Assembly (NCBI RefSeq): GCF_013404075.1
Contig: NZ_JACBJQ010000033.1
Coordinates: 1 to 61,189, forward strand
Length of the DNA: 61,189 bases
Direction: 5' to 3'
From: Mycolicibacterium vinylchloridicum
GTDB taxonomy: Bacteria > Actinomycetota > Actinomycetes > Mycobacteriales > Mycobacteriaceae
Position numbers and translations under genes: made by a program. Shown piece after piece: positions 1 through 10,168 of this stretch. The notes below the pieces were generated by a model. That model was not told where the DNA came from, made no database searches, and saw only the letters and a list, made by a program, of their open reading frames with translations. Position 1 is the stretch's first letter. Each line of letters opens with the position of its first letter.

Positions 1-128
1 CTTCGTCTCCGGCTTCCTTCCCACCCCACCTCACAGTGACGCAGTTGCCATCGACTCGGAGTTAAACCACCTTCACCTCCAGAGGACTCACACCTCCAAG
101 CGAATGCCCATGCTGGGCGTACAACGAA
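1..128. other. left edge, no gene recognised
   Basis: This stretch lies downstream of tuf and carries no open frame that resembles a gene. Any neighbouring gene begins outside the window. Confidence 0.5.
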
Positions 129-161
129 AAGCGGCGCCCACCGCAAAGGTGAGCGCCGCTT
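129..161 (-). terminator. intrinsic terminator of the str operon (after tuf)
   Basis: A strong hairpin lies just past the tuf stop. The outer arms AAGCGGCGC (129-137) and GCGCCGCTT (153-161) pair perfectly, and the inner arms CACC (139-142) and GGTG (148-151) extend the stem. Read in the tuf direction, the stem ends in a short T run (CTTTTCG), as expected of a Rho-independent terminator. Confidence 0.75.
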
Positions 162-179
162 CCGCGGTACTAGTTCAGA

Positions 180-1370
<1,191 letters not shown>

Positions 1371-1445
1371 TTCTGTGTCCTCCTGGACTTGTTGGTGCTT
1401 GCTAAGCAGTGTTGATGTGTTCAGTTGTGTTGCGAGAGCGACGGA

Positions 1446-3548
1446 TTACTGGCCCGTCGCCTTCGCGATGATCTCCTTCGACACGTTCGCCGGAACTTCG
1501 GCGTACGAGTCGAACACCATGGAGTAGTTAGCCCGGCCCTGCGTCTTCGACCGAAGGTCGCCGACATAGCCGAACATCTCCGACAGCGGAACCTGCGCCT
1601 TGACGACGCGCGCACCGCTGCGCTCCTCCATGGCCTGGATCTGACCACGGCGGGAGTTCAGGTCGCCGATCACGTCACCCATGTAGTCCTCGGGTGTGGT
1701 GACCTCGACGGCCATGATCGGTTCCAGGATGACGGGCTGCGCCATCGCGGCAGCCTTCTTCAGCACCTGGGAGCCGGCGATCTTGAAGGCCATTTCCGAC
1801 GAGTCGACGTCGTGGTAGGCGCCGTCGAGGAGGACGACCTTCACGTTCACCAGCGGGTAGCCGGCCAGCACGCCGTACTGCATGGCGTCTTGGGCACCGG
1901 CGTCCACCGACGGGATGTACTCGCGCGGGATGCGGCCACCGGTGACCTTGTTCTCGAACTCGTAGGTCGCACCGTCCTCGCCGACGAACGGCTCGAGGTT
2001 GATGAGGACCTTCGCGAACTGGCCCGAACCGCCGGTCTGCTTCTTGTGCGTGAACTCGACGTTGGTGGCGGCCCGCTTGATGGTCTCCTTGTAGGCGACC
2101 TGCGGCTTACCGACGTTGGCCTCGACCTTGAACTCGCGGCGCATGCGGTCCACCAGGATGTCCAGATGCAGCTCGCCCATACCGCCGATGACGGTCTGGC
2201 CGGTCTCCTGGTCCAAGTGCACCTTGAAGGTGGGATCCTCTTCGGCGAGCTTCTGGATCGAGAGGCTCAGCTTCTCCTGGTCACTCTTGGTCTTGGGCTC
2301 GATGGCGACCTCGATAACCGGATCGGGGAACGTCATCGACTCGAGAACGATCTGGTGGTTCGGATCGCTCAAGGTGTCGCCGGTGGTGGTGTCCTTGAGG
2401 CCGATCACCGCGTAGATGTGGCCTGCGGACGCCGACTCGACCGGGTTCTCCTTGTTGGAGTGCATCTGGAACAGCTTGCCCAGCCGCTCCTTCTTGCCCT
2501 TGGTCGAGTTGATGACCTGCGCACCGGAGTCGACCTTGCCCGAGTACACCCGGACGTAGGTCAGCTTGCCGAAGAACGGGTGCGTGGCGACCTTGAAGGC
2601 CAGTCCCGCGAACGGCTCGTCGGCCGACGGCTTGCGCGAGATGATCTCGTCTTCCTTGCCCGGGACGTGACCTTCGGCGGCCGCGACGTCCAGCGGGGTG
2701 GGGAGGTAGTCGATGACCGCGTCGAGCATGGGCTGCACGCCCTTGTTCTTGAACGCCGAACCGCACAACACCGGGTAGCCGGCGCTGGTGACGGTCAACT
2801 TGCGCAGGCCGGCCTTGATCTCCTCGACGGTGAGCTCTTCGCCGCCCAGGTACTTCTCCATGAGGTCGTCATCGGCTTCGGCGACGGCCTCGATCATCGC
2901 GGTGCGATACTCCTCGGCCTTCTCCTGCAGCTCGGCCGGGATGTCAACGACGTCGTACTTCTCGCCGAGCTTCGTCTCGCCGCGCCACACCTTGGCCTTC
3001 ATCTCGACCAGGTCGACGACGCCCTCGAAGTCACCTTCGGAGCCGATCGGCAACTGGATCGGGACCACGTTCGCACCGAGGCGGTCCTTCATGGTCTGCA
3101 CCGAGAAGTAGAAGTCGGCACCCAGCTTGTCCATCTTGTTGACGAAGCAGATGCGCGGTACGTCGTACTTGTCGGCCTGACGCCAGACCTGCTCGGACTG
3201 CGGCTCGACACCTTCCTTGCCGTCGAAGACGGCTACGGCACCGTCGAGCACGCGCAGCGAACGCTCCACCTCGACGGTGAAGTCGACGTGGCCCGGGGTG
3301 TCGATGATGTTGATCTGGTTGTCGTTCCAGAAGCAGGTGGTAGCGGCCGAGGTGATGGTGATACCCCGCTCCTGCTCCTGCTCCATCCAGTCCATCGTGG
3401 CGGCACCGTCGTGCACCTCACCGATCTTGTACGAGATACCGGTGTAGAAGAGGATGCGCTCGGTCGTCGTCGTCTTGCCGGCATCGATGTGCGCCATGAT
3501 GCCGATGTTGCGGACCTTGTTCAGGTCGGTCAGCACGTCCTGTGCCAC
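1446..3548 (-). CDS. fusA: translation elongation factor G
   Basis: Ribosomal translocase GTPase of 700 aa. The P-loop AHIDAGKT is at residues 19-26, with DTPGH and NKMD motifs further on and the full five-domain length of EF-G. The start is GTG at 3548, giving an MAQDVL N-terminus typical of mycobacterial EF-G1. It lies third in the str operon, 84 bp after rpsG and 75 bp before tuf, and corresponds to M. tuberculosis fusA1 (Rv0684). Confidence 0.99.
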   Translation of the reverse strand: MAQDVLTDLNKVRNIGIMAHIDAGKTTTTERILFYTGISYKIGEVHDGAATMDWMEQEQERGITITSAATTCFWNDNQINIIDTPGHVDFTVEVERSLRVLDGAVAVFDGKEGVEPQSEQVWRQADKYDVPRICFVNKMDKLGADFYFSVQTMKDRLGANVVPIQLPIGSEGDFEGVVDLVEMKAKVWRGETKLGEKYDVVDIPAELQEKAEEYRTAMIEAVAEADDDLMEKYLGGEELTVEEIKAGLRKLTVTSAGYPVLCGSAFKNKGVQPMLDAVIDYLPTPLDVAAAEGHVPGKEDEIISRKPSADEPFAGLAFKVATHPFFGKLTYVRVYSGKVDSGAQVINSTKGKKERLGKLFQMHSNKENPVESASAGHIYAVIGLKDTTTGDTLSDPNHQIVLESMTFPDPVIEVAIEPKTKSDQEKLSLSIQKLAEEDPTFKVHLDQETGQTVIGGMGELHLDILVDRMRREFKVEANVGKPQVAYKETIKRAATNVEFTHKKQTGGSGQFAKVLINLEPFVGEDGATYEFENKVTGGRIPREYIPSVDAGAQDAMQYGVLAGYPLVNVKVVLLDGAYHDVDSSEMAFKIAGSQVLKKAAAMAQPVILEPIMAVEVTTPEDYMGDVIGDLNSRRGQIQAMEERSGARVVKAQVPLSEMFGYVGDLRSKTQGRANYSMVFDSYAEVPANVSKEIIAKATGQ

Positions 3549-3632
3549 GGCTAAATTCCCACTCTTTCGGTTCTCAGTTCGGTGTATTCGGTGCGCCGAG
3601 CATCCGCAACACTGCGGACGCCGGCGGCGTGA

Positions 3633-4103
3633 TCACCAGCGGTAGTGCGCGAAGGCCCGGTTCGCCTCGGCCATCTTGTGGGTGTCTTCACGTCGCTTGA
3701 CGGCGGCACCCAGGCCATTGCTGGCGTCGAGGATCTCGTTGGCCAGGCGCTCGATCATGGTCTTCTCGCGGCGCGCCTTGGAGAAGCTGACCAGCCAGCG
3801 CAGGGCCAGCGTGGTCGAGCGATCGGGGCGCACCTCGACGGGCACCTGATAGGTGGCGCCACCGACACGACGGCTGCGCACCTCCAGGGCGGGCTTGACG
3901 TTGTCGAGAGCGCGCTTCAGGGTGACGACCGGATCAGTGCCGGTCTTGTCGCGAGCCTGTTCGAGCGCACCGTAAACAATGCGTTCCGCCAGCGATTTCT
4001 TCCCGTCCAGCAGCACTTTGTTGACCAGTTGGGTGACCAGCTGCGACCCGTAGACCGGGTCGTTGACGAGAGGACGCTTGGGAGCGGGACCCTTGCGCGG
4101 CAT
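3633..4103 (-). CDS. rpsG: 30S ribosomal protein S7
   Basis: Primary 16S rRNA-binding protein of the small-subunit head, 156 aa, the usual mycobacterial length. The N-terminus MPRKGPAPKRP and the conserved body with KSLAERIVYGAL are characteristic. Its ATG overlaps the rpsL stop by one base (TGATG), which implies translational coupling with S12. Known in other bacteria as a site of str-operon feedback; no operator structure was identified here. Confidence 0.99.
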   Translation of the reverse strand: MPRKGPAPKRPLVNDPVYGSQLVTQLVNKVLLDGKKSLAERIVYGALEQARDKTGTDPVVTLKRALDNVKPALEVRSRRVGGATYQVPVEVRPDRSTTLALRWLVSFSKARREKTMIERLANEILDASNGLGAAVKRREDTHKMAEANRAFAHYRW

Positions 4104-4477
4104 CAGCTCTTCTCCTTCTTCGCGCCGTAACGGCTGCGGGCCTGCTTGCGGTTCTTGACGCCCTGGGTGTCCAGCGAGCCACGGATGATCTTGTAGCGCA
4201 CACCCGGGAGGTCCTTCACACGACCACCGCGCACCAGCACCATCGAGTGCTCCTGCAGGTTGTGACCCTCACCGGGGATGTAGGCGGTGACTTCCACGCC
4301 GGATGTCAGCTTCACGCGCGCGACCTTGCGAAGTGCCGAGTTCGGCTTCTTCGGGGTGGTCGTGTACACGCGGGTGCACACGCCTCGGCGCTGCGGGCTC
4401 CCCTTGAGGGCCGCGGTCTTCACCTTCGCGACCTTGTCGGTGCGACCCTTGCGGACCAGCTGCTGAATGGTTGGCAT
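4103..4477 (-). CDS. rpsL: 30S ribosomal protein S12
   Basis: Decoding-centre protein, 124 aa. The open frame runs upstream to 4738, but the family start MPTIQQLVRKGR corresponds to the ATG at 4475-4477, so that start is used. The PKKPNSALRK and PGVRYK segments, where streptomycin-resistance substitutions occur in mycobacteria (Lys43 and Lys88), read as the sensitive wild type. First gene of the str operon; a promoter candidate lies about 200 bp upstream. Confidence 0.99.
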   Translation of the reverse strand: MPTIQQLVRKGRTDKVAKVKTAALKGSPQRRGVCTRVYTTTPKKPNSALRKVARVKLTSGVEVTAYIPGEGHNLQEHSMVLVRGGRVKDLPGVRYKIIRGSLDTQGVKNRKQARSRYGAKKEKS

Positions 4478-4796
4478 TACCGGCTTTCTTCTCTCGTTCG
4501 TCTTTCGGCGGTTCTCAAGTCTCTGTACTGCTGTTTTAGCCCCGCCGCGTACCCCGCTGCCGGGCGTGTCGCACACACTGCGCACCGGCAAAATCCGATG
4601 CATACTGGACATGCGAATTGGCCCGGCGTGCGCGCATGCGTTCCTGCTTGCGCCCCTATTGGCCAGGCACGAGCTTCTACGATACCAGGCGCGGCACGCC
4701 CCTCCAAACTCGGTGTCCGGCGCCTTACTGCAGGTCAACGCGTGAATGTCGGCGTCGGTTCCGCGCAGCCCGGTTCTTAGGTGCTCGGCAGCAGGC
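4478..4796. other. rpsL-TetR intergenic region (leader of the str operon)
   Basis: The interval holds no convincing gene. It contains the long untranslated leader of rpsL and one good minus-strand promoter candidate (listed separately). Frames that extend rpsL into this region are rejected because they lack S12 homology. Confidence 0.6.
4679..4707 (-). promoter_or_regulatory. predicted SigA-type promoter of rpsL operon
   Basis: On the minus strand TTGGAG (4702-4707) is followed after exactly 17 bp by TATCGT (4679-4684). This fits the mycobacterial housekeeping pattern TTGnnn-N17-TAnnnT. It would give an rpsL leader of roughly 190 nt. Prediction from sequence only. Confidence 0.5.
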
Positions 4797-5435
4797 TCAG
4801 CCGCGTGGATCGCTGCGTCGCGCCATACCGGCGGCCAGCCGCAGCACCATGTCGGAGAACACAGCGTCGGTGTCGACCATATCCATGACGCCGGTCATCT
4901 CCAGAAGCACGAACCCGTGTATCGCCGCCCAGAACTCCAGCGAGGCATAGAACGCGTCGTCACCGTCCAGGCCGTAAGAGGCCAGCACCTCGATGACCGG
5001 CGCCGCAGCGGCGTGCGAGGCGGCGGTGAACTCGGGATCGTCACCACCCAAGGGCATCCGGGTGAAGGCCGAATAGCGGCCGGGATGGTGATGGGCGTAG
5101 CTGCGGTACGCGCTGGCCATCGCCGTCACCGCGTCGTCGCGGGTGCGGCCCTGCCCGGCGGCGGACAGCATCCGCAGGATGTCATCGATGACGTGCATGC
5201 GGACGGTCCTGCGCAGGTCTTCCAAGCTGTGCACGTGGTTGTAGAGCGACGGCCCCTTGGTGCCCAGCTGGGTGGCCAGGGCATTGATCGTCAGTCCGTC
5301 CCACCCCTCCCGGTCCAGGAAGGTCAGCGCCGCATTGACGATGACCTCACGGCTGAGTTTCGCGGACCTCGCCGACGACCGGTTGCCGGAGCGCGGCCGA
5401 CCGCCCGCGGAGTCCGATTCCGGCGAAGATGTCAT
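4797..5435 (-). CDS. TetR-family transcriptional regulator (Rv0681-like)
   Basis: DNA-binding one-component regulator of 212 aa. An N-terminal helix-turn-helix (about residues 20-65, including GLTINALATQLGTKGPSLYNHV) is followed by a C-terminal TetR_C-type ligand and dimerisation domain. The start at 5435 (MTSSPES) is chosen over an upstream in-frame ATG at 5489 because GAAGGG sits at ribosome-binding distance. The position directly upstream of rpsL matches Rv0681. The ligand is unknown. It is divergent from the DUF3060 lipoprotein gene, a plausible target. Confidence 0.9.
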   Translation of the reverse strand: MTSSPESDSAGGRPRSGNRSSARSAKLSREVIVNAALTFLDREGWDGLTINALATQLGTKGPSLYNHVHSLEDLRRTVRMHVIDDILRMLSAAGQGRTRDDAVTAMASAYRSYAHHHPGRYSAFTRMPLGGDDPEFTAASHAAAAPVIEVLASYGLDGDDAFYASLEFWAAIHGFVLLEMTGVMDMVDTDAVFSDMVLRLAAGMARRSDPRG

Positions 5436-5641
5436 GACAAGGCCCTTCAATGGTGGATCGACGAGGAACTCTAGTTGACCGACCGGCACGGACGTAGGCT
5501 CCAGCTCGGGTTGGGGTGGAATAGAGCGCCCGTCGGTGAGCTGGGACCACCTAAGGGTCGTCGAACACGGTGATCGCGGATAACGTCGTCAACGAACCGG
5601 ATCGATCGCGTTCCGGTGCAGGACCTCGAAGGATGTATCTG

Positions 5642-6040
5642 ATGCACTCCCCCACCCTGATCGCCGGCATCGGCGTGCTCGCCGTCATCGCCCTGGCTGG
5701 CTGCGGATCCACCAGTAAGGACACCGAGTCCCCGACGGCCACGGCCGGAAAATCGGGTGCTCAGGTGGAAGTGGGCAACACCATCAACTACGGCTCATTC
5801 GGCACCACCGCCGAGATCGACTGCGCCGACGGCAAGTCACTCAACGTCGGCGGCTCGAACAACACCTTGACGGTGAAGGGCTCCTGCGCGTCGGTGAACA
5901 TCGGCGGTGCGGACAACAAGATCACCTTCGACAAGATCGACAAGGAACTCTCCGTCGTCGGCCTCAACAACACCGTCACCTACAAGGGCGAGCCCAAGGT
6001 CAACAACCTCGGCTCGGGGAACACCCTCAACAAGGCCTAA
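5642..6040 (+). CDS. DUF3060 lipoprotein
   Basis: Small exported lipoprotein, 132 aa. The N-terminus is a hydrophobic signal ending in lipobox LAGC with Cys21 as the lipidation site. The mature part is a DUF3060-like region rich in short repeats of the form N-x-G-x-x-N-T/K-I-T (GSNNTLTVKG, GADNKITF, GLNNTVTYKG, GSGNTLN), suggesting a small beta-solenoid. The start at 5642 is favoured over ATG 5633 because GAAGGA (5628-5633) is correctly spaced for it. It is convergent with echA5, the stop codons overlapping. Function unknown. It occupies the interval that holds mmpS5/mmpL5 in M. tuberculosis. Confidence 0.85.
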   Translation: MHSPTLIAGIGVLAVIALAGCGSTSKDTESPTATAGKSGAQVEVGNTINYGSFGTTAEIDCADGKSLNVGGSNNTLTVKGSCASVNIGGADNKITFDKIDKELSVVGLNNTVTYKGEPKVNNLGSGNTLNKA

Positions 6041-6837
6041 GCCTTCTCCCCGTGCCTGCCGGCACCCTGCGCGAATCGCTGTGCCCCGGCCAGTGATTCG
6101 GCGGCCACCCGGGACAAGCTGCCGAACTCGAAGCCCATGGCCTCGGCTTCGGACTGCCCCCATTGGTTGAGCGCGGACATTCGATCCGAACGCAGACAGA
6201 GTTGCGGCAGTAGAGCCAGTTCGGCAGCGAGTTCCTCGGCGGCCTGACGCGCCTGCCCCTTGGGTACGACCCGGTTGGCCAGGCCGATGGCCAACGCCTC
6301 CGGTGCGTCGACGGCCCGGCCGGTCAGGATCAGATCCATCGCGCGGCTGTGCCCGATCAGCCGGGGCAGTCGCACCGTGCCGCCGTCGATCAGGGGAACG
6401 CCCCAGCGCCGGCAGAACACCCCGAACACGGCGTCCTCTTCGGCGACCCGCAGATCGCACCACAGCGCCAGCTCGATGCCGCCGGCGACGGCGTACCCGC
6501 TGACCGCGGCGATCACCGGCTTGGACAACACCATGCGGCTGGACCCCATCGGCCCGGGGCCATCCCTGTGCAACGGGTTCGTGTCGGGCGTGCCGATCGC
6601 CTTGAGATCAGCTCCGGCACAGAAGGTTCCGTTGTCGCCCCAGAGCACGGCCACCGAGGCCGACTCGTCGTTGTCGAACTCCTCGAAGGCGTTGAACAAG
6701 GCCATCGCCGTCGGGCCGTCGACAGCGTTGCGCGCGTGTGGGCGGTCGAGGATCACCGTCGTGACAGGCCCGTTCTTCTCGACGCGCACTGATTCCCTCT
6801 CCCGGGTCGCTCCGCTCCTGCCCTCCGGATCGCTCAT
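6037..6837 (-). CDS. echA5: enoyl-CoA hydratase/isomerase family protein (EchA5-like)
   Basis: Crotonase-fold enzyme of 266 aa, predicted to act on acyl-CoA thioesters. The oxyanion-hole segments (GTFCAGADLKAI and SGYAVAGGIELALWCDL) and a C-terminal helical region are visible. Its ATG overlaps the stop of the PaaX-like gene (ATGA), so it ends a coupled operon fadE8-echA4-paaX-echA5. Its first codons (residues 4-14) fall inside a 31-bp dispersed repeat, so the N-terminal tail before SVRVEKNGPV is probably not ancestral. The substrate is unknown. Confidence 0.9.
   Translation of the reverse strand: MSDPEGRSGATRERESVRVEKNGPVTTVILDRPHARNAVDGPTAMALFNAFEEFDNDESASVAVLWGDNGTFCAGADLKAIGTPDTNPLHRDGPGPMGSSRMVLSKPVIAAVSGYAVAGGIELALWCDLRVAEEDAVFGVFCRRWGVPLIDGGTVRLPRLIGHSRAMDLILTGRAVDAPEALAIGLANRVVPKGQARQAAEELAAELALLPQLCLRSDRMSALNQWGQSEAEAMGFEFGSLSRVAAESLAGAQRFAQGAGRHGEKA
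6798..6828 (-). repeat. dispersed 31-bp GC-rich repeat, copy A
   Basis: Minus-strand sequence of the form CCGGAGGGCAGGAGCGGAGC followed by GACCCGGGAGA. It differs by only a few substitutions from copies at 10503-10533 and 37428-37458. This copy lies within the first codons of echA5. Confidence 0.6.
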
Positions 6838-7574
6838 TTCGCCTCCACCAGTCGTCCCTCGTCTCGCCGCGCACCCAGTTCGGCGGCGAAGTCTGTATAG
6901 GTCGTGCGAAGTTCGACACCCGGCCAGTGCGCGGGCAGCATCTCCTTCGGCAGGACCGGGTCGGTGAGCAGATGCCGCACAATGCCTGCGGCCGCACGGA
7001 ATCGGCCCGGCACGTCACGTGCGGCGGCCATGTCAGCCAGCAGCCGATGGCCGACGTCCGCCCAGCCGGGCAGGTCCCACAACCGCCGGGTCAACTCGAC
7101 CGGGTCGTCGTCGCGGGAGTGCAGCACTCGGACCCGCTCGACGATTTCGGCGGGCAGTTCATCGTCGAAATTGTCCGGGCGCAGCCAGACGCCTTCCCTG
7201 AGTTCACCGAAACGCTTGGACTGCAGGGTATTTCGTAGCGCCGCCCGCGCGCGCGCATCCATGCCGACCGCGGTGATGACCAAGGTGATCCAATTGCGGT
7301 CCCAGTCGCGGGTTCGCGGGTAGAGCGCATCGTCCTGGCGGCGCTGGCGGTGCAGCAGCCGGTCGGACAATCGGTAGCCGTCGTCGGAGCGCACCAGGTC
7401 ACCGGCCGCGACCATCCTGGTCAGCGCCACTCGCAGGGTCTGCTCGCGGATACCGAAATCCGATGTCAGCCGCAATAATTCCGCCGATGTGGCCCACGCC
7501 GGATGGGCACCGAGCAGGACGCTGAGCACCACCGACCGGGCGGTCATCTTCGACAGTGATTGCGGCACGTTCAC
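6834..7574 (-). CDS. PaaX-family transcriptional regulator (Rv0674-like)
   Basis: Predicted repressor of acyl-CoA or phenylacetate-type catabolism, 246 aa. The N-terminal winged helix (TARSVVLSVLLG...IREQTLRVALTRMV) and the PaaX-type C-terminal domain are recognisable. Starts with GTG, which overlaps the echA4 stop (GTGA), and its own stop overlaps the echA5 start, so it is coupled on both sides. PaaX proteins classically sense phenylacetyl-CoA; whether this one does is unknown. Its place inside the acyl-CoA operon suggests autoregulation. Confidence 0.88.
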   Translation of the reverse strand: MNVPQSLSKMTARSVVLSVLLGAHPAWATSAELLRLTSDFGIREQTLRVALTRMVAAGDLVRSDDGYRLSDRLLHRQRRQDDALYPRTRDWDRNWITLVITAVGMDARARAALRNTLQSKRFGELREGVWLRPDNFDDELPAEIVERVRVLHSRDDDPVELTRRLWDLPGWADVGHRLLADMAAARDVPGRFRAAAGIVRHLLTDPVLPKEMLPAHWPGVELRTTYTDFAAELGARRDEGRLVEAK

Positions 7575-8479
7575 ACTCCCGACGCGCGACGCCCGTGGTC
7601 ACCGAACGGTTCGTCGCGGTGGCGCACCGCCTCCCGGAACCCGTGCGCGCGAGCGTCGGCCACGAACGCGTGCCCCTCCGGGGTGTGCCGGGCGATACCG
7701 TCGAACACCGTGCTGATCATCCGGCTGGTCGCAACGCCCTGCTGGTACAGCGCGGCGTTCATCGCCAGCTTGACCATGATCAATTGATTCACCGGCACGG
7801 CCGCGATGCGCTCGACGAGCCGCTCCGTGCGCTCGTCGAGGTCGGCCGCATCCGGCGCCTCGATCGCCAGGCCCCACTCGGCGGCCTGCGCCCCGGTGAT
7901 GCAATCCCCGGTCAGCAGAAGGCGTTTGGCGCGCTGATCGCCGAGGCGATGGGCCCACAGCCCGGCGGCGGGCACTCCCCACACCCGCGTCGGCGGATAG
8001 CCGATCTTGGCGTCGGCCGCGGCTATCACCTGGTCGGCGTGCAGTGCGATGTCGGTGCCGCCGGCCACGCAGTAGCCGTGGATCTTGACCACGGTCGGCT
8101 TGTCGGCGTGCATCAAGCTGGCGAAGCCACGCACGAACCGGCTCATCATCTGGTAATCGATCATCGGATCCCACGGCTGATCCGGTCGATGGTTGACCGC
8201 CTGCGTCTTGCCGTCCAGAACGGTTCCCTGGCGGTTGCCGCCGCCGGCGGAGGACGAGCCGTCGGCGTAGGCACCGAGGTCGAAACCGGCGCAGAAGCCC
8301 TCGCCTCGACCCGACACCAAGATCACATGGACGTTGGGATCCAGGTCGGCCCGCTCGACCAGCGCCGCCAACTCCAGCGGCGTGTCGGCGACGATGGCGT
8401 TGCCCTTCTCGGGGCGGTTGAAGGTGATGCGGGCGACTCGATCGGTGACCTCGTAGGTCATCGTCTTGAGTTCGGTCAT
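7571..8479 (-). CDS. echA4: enoyl-CoA hydratase/isomerase family protein (EchA4-like)
   Basis: Crotonase-superfamily enzyme, 302 aa. The acyl-CoA site is indicated by GRGEGFCAGFDLGAY and HGYCVAGGTDIALHADQVI. The start at 8479 (MTELKTM) is chosen because this ATG overlaps the stop of the upstream acyl-CoA dehydrogenase gene (ATGA); the open frame extends further upstream without homology. A glycine/serine-rich insert (GSSSAGGGNRQG) after the first oxyanion loop lengthens it relative to canonical 260-aa crotonases. Member of the fadE8-echA4-paaX-echA5 operon; exact substrate unknown. Confidence 0.9.
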   Translation of the reverse strand: MTELKTMTYEVTDRVARITFNRPEKGNAIVADTPLELAALVERADLDPNVHVILVSGRGEGFCAGFDLGAYADGSSSAGGGNRQGTVLDGKTQAVNHRPDQPWDPMIDYQMMSRFVRGFASLMHADKPTVVKIHGYCVAGGTDIALHADQVIAAADAKIGYPPTRVWGVPAAGLWAHRLGDQRAKRLLLTGDCITGAQAAEWGLAIEAPDAADLDERTERLVERIAAVPVNQLIMVKLAMNAALYQQGVATSRMISTVFDGIARHTPEGHAFVADARAHGFREAVRHRDEPFGDHGRRASGV

Positions 8480-10104
8480 CCCTTCACCAGGCAGCGCTCG
8501 AGGATCGGCGCCAAGTCGAGTCCGTCGGGCAGCGTGCCGAACGCGCCGCCCCAGTTGCCGCCCATCCGGGTGGCCAGGAACGCCTCGGCGACCGCGGGAT
8601 GGCCGTAGCGGACCAGCAGCGAGCCCTGCAGCGCCAGCGCGATGTCTTCGGTGATCTTGCGCGCCCGGTATTCGATCGCGTCGAAATTGCCCAACTCGGC
8701 CCGCAATTCGGCGACGTGGGTATCCAGCCGGACGTCCTGGCCCGCGCTGGTGGCGAGTTCGTCGAACAATACGTCGACGCATTCGGGACGGGTTGCCATG
8801 GCGCGCAACGTGTCCAGCGCGCTGACGTTGCCCGACCCTTCCCAGATTCCCATCAGCGGCGCCTCGCGGTAGAGCCGTGGCATGCCGGATTCCTCGGCAT
8901 AGCCGTTGCCACCCAGGCATTCCATCGCCTCGCCGGCGTGCGGAGTGGCCCGCTTGCACACCCAGTACTTAGCGGCAGCCAGGCCGATCCGGCGCAGCAG
9001 TGTCTCTCGTTCGTCACCGCGGACGGCGGCGTCGGTGGCACCGGCCATCCGCATCGCGATGATGGTGGCGGCTTCGGCTTCGACGGCGAGATCGGCCAGC
9101 ACGTTGCGCATCAGCGGCTGGTCGATCAGATAGGCGCCGAACGCCTTTCGGTGCTGGGCGTGGTGCACGGCGCGGGTCAGCCCGCTGCGCATACTGGTGG
9201 CGCTGCCCAGCGTGCAGTCCAGCCGGGTGAGGTTGACCATCTCGATGATGGTCGGCACCCCGCGGCCTTCCTCGCCGACCAGCCACGCGACCGCACCGTC
9301 GTACTCGACCTCGGACGAGGCATTGGCGTGATTGCCCAGCTTGTCCTTCAAGCGCTGCAAGAACATTCGGTTGCGGGTGCCGTCGGGCAGTACACGCGGC
9401 AGCATGAAACAGCTCAGGCCGCCGGGCGCCTGTGCCAGCACCAGAAAGATGTCGCTCATCGCCGCGGAGGTGAACCACTTGTGCCCGGTGAGGGTGTAGC
9501 TGCCGTCACCGTTGGGCACGGCCTGGGTGGTACCGGCCCGCACGTCGGAGCCGCCCTGCTTCTCGGTCATCGACATGCCCGCGGTGATGCCGACCTTGGT
9601 GGCGGGCACCTTCAGTTCGGGGTCGTATTCGCGGCTGGTCAGCAGCGGCTCGTACACCGCTGCGAGGTCGGGGTTGTGGCGCAGTGCGGGCACGACGGCG
9701 TACGTCATCGAGATCGGACAGATGTGACCCGGCTCGGGAGTCCACACCCCCATCTTGGCCGCGCGCACCACGTGCGCACCCGGGCGGTCGTCGGCCCACG
9801 GTGCGGCATGCATGCCGTGGGCAATGGCCGTGCGCATCAGCTCGTGGTAGGCGGGGTCGTACTCGATCTCGTCGACGCGATGGCCGTACCGGTCGTGGGT
9901 GTGCAGGATCGGCTGGTTGCGGTCGGCCAGCTCTCCCCAGCGCTGGGCCTGTGCGCTGCCGGAGAGCGCACCGAGCTCGGTGACCTCTTCGACACCCCAT
10001 CGGCCGCCCTCCCGGATCAGGGCCTCGATCAGGACCGGTGAGTCCGCCGGGTTGTGATCCAGCAGCGGGGGAACCTGGTTGGTGACGACATGCGTATCCG
10101 ACAT
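8476..10104 (-). CDS. fadE8: acyl-CoA dehydrogenase, AidB-like (FadE8)
   Basis: FAD-dependent acyl-CoA dehydrogenase of 542 aa, the longer length of the AidB-related class. Visible are the middle-domain segment with MTEKQGGSDVRAGTT, the flavin region GHKWFTSAAM, and the C-terminal helical part with ECLGGNGYAEESGMPRLYREA. The start MSDTHVV at 10104 is chosen; the longer upstream frame has no homology and would run through the divergent cupin promoter. First gene of the coupled fatty-acid degradation operon. Orthologous position to Rv0672. Confidence 0.92.
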   Translation of the reverse strand: MSDTHVVTNQVPPLLDHNPADSPVLIEALIREGGRWGVEEVTELGALSGSAQAQRWGELADRNQPILHTHDRYGHRVDEIEYDPAYHELMRTAIAHGMHAAPWADDRPGAHVVRAAKMGVWTPEPGHICPISMTYAVVPALRHNPDLAAVYEPLLTSREYDPELKVPATKVGITAGMSMTEKQGGSDVRAGTTQAVPNGDGSYTLTGHKWFTSAAMSDIFLVLAQAPGGLSCFMLPRVLPDGTRNRMFLQRLKDKLGNHANASSEVEYDGAVAWLVGEEGRGVPTIIEMVNLTRLDCTLGSATSMRSGLTRAVHHAQHRKAFGAYLIDQPLMRNVLADLAVEAEAATIIAMRMAGATDAAVRGDERETLLRRIGLAAAKYWVCKRATPHAGEAMECLGGNGYAEESGMPRLYREAPLMGIWEGSGNVSALDTLRAMATRPECVDVLFDELATSAGQDVRLDTHVAELRAELGNFDAIEYRARKITEDIALALQGSLLVRYGHPAVAEAFLATRMGGNWGGAFGTLPDGLDLAPILERCLVKG

Positions 10105-10145
10105 CCCACCACTGTTACATTTTTCCGACGGTCGCACAAGATGCG

Positions 10146-10168
10146 TAATATGGCACGCTGGAGTGGTG
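10146..10168 (+). promoter_or_regulatory. predicted -10 box and near-leaderless start of the cupin gene
   Basis: TAATAT at 10146-10151 is a near-consensus mycobacterial -10. The two tandem GTG codons at 10163 and 10166 begin 11 and 14 bp beyond it, so transcription would start at or within a few bases of the initiation codon. No ribosome binding site is seen. This is consistent with leaderless translation. Confidence 0.4.

Noticed and set aside
4478..4738. N-terminal extension of rpsL
   Set aside because: The S12 family begins at MPTIQQLV; the extension contains the promoter and leader.
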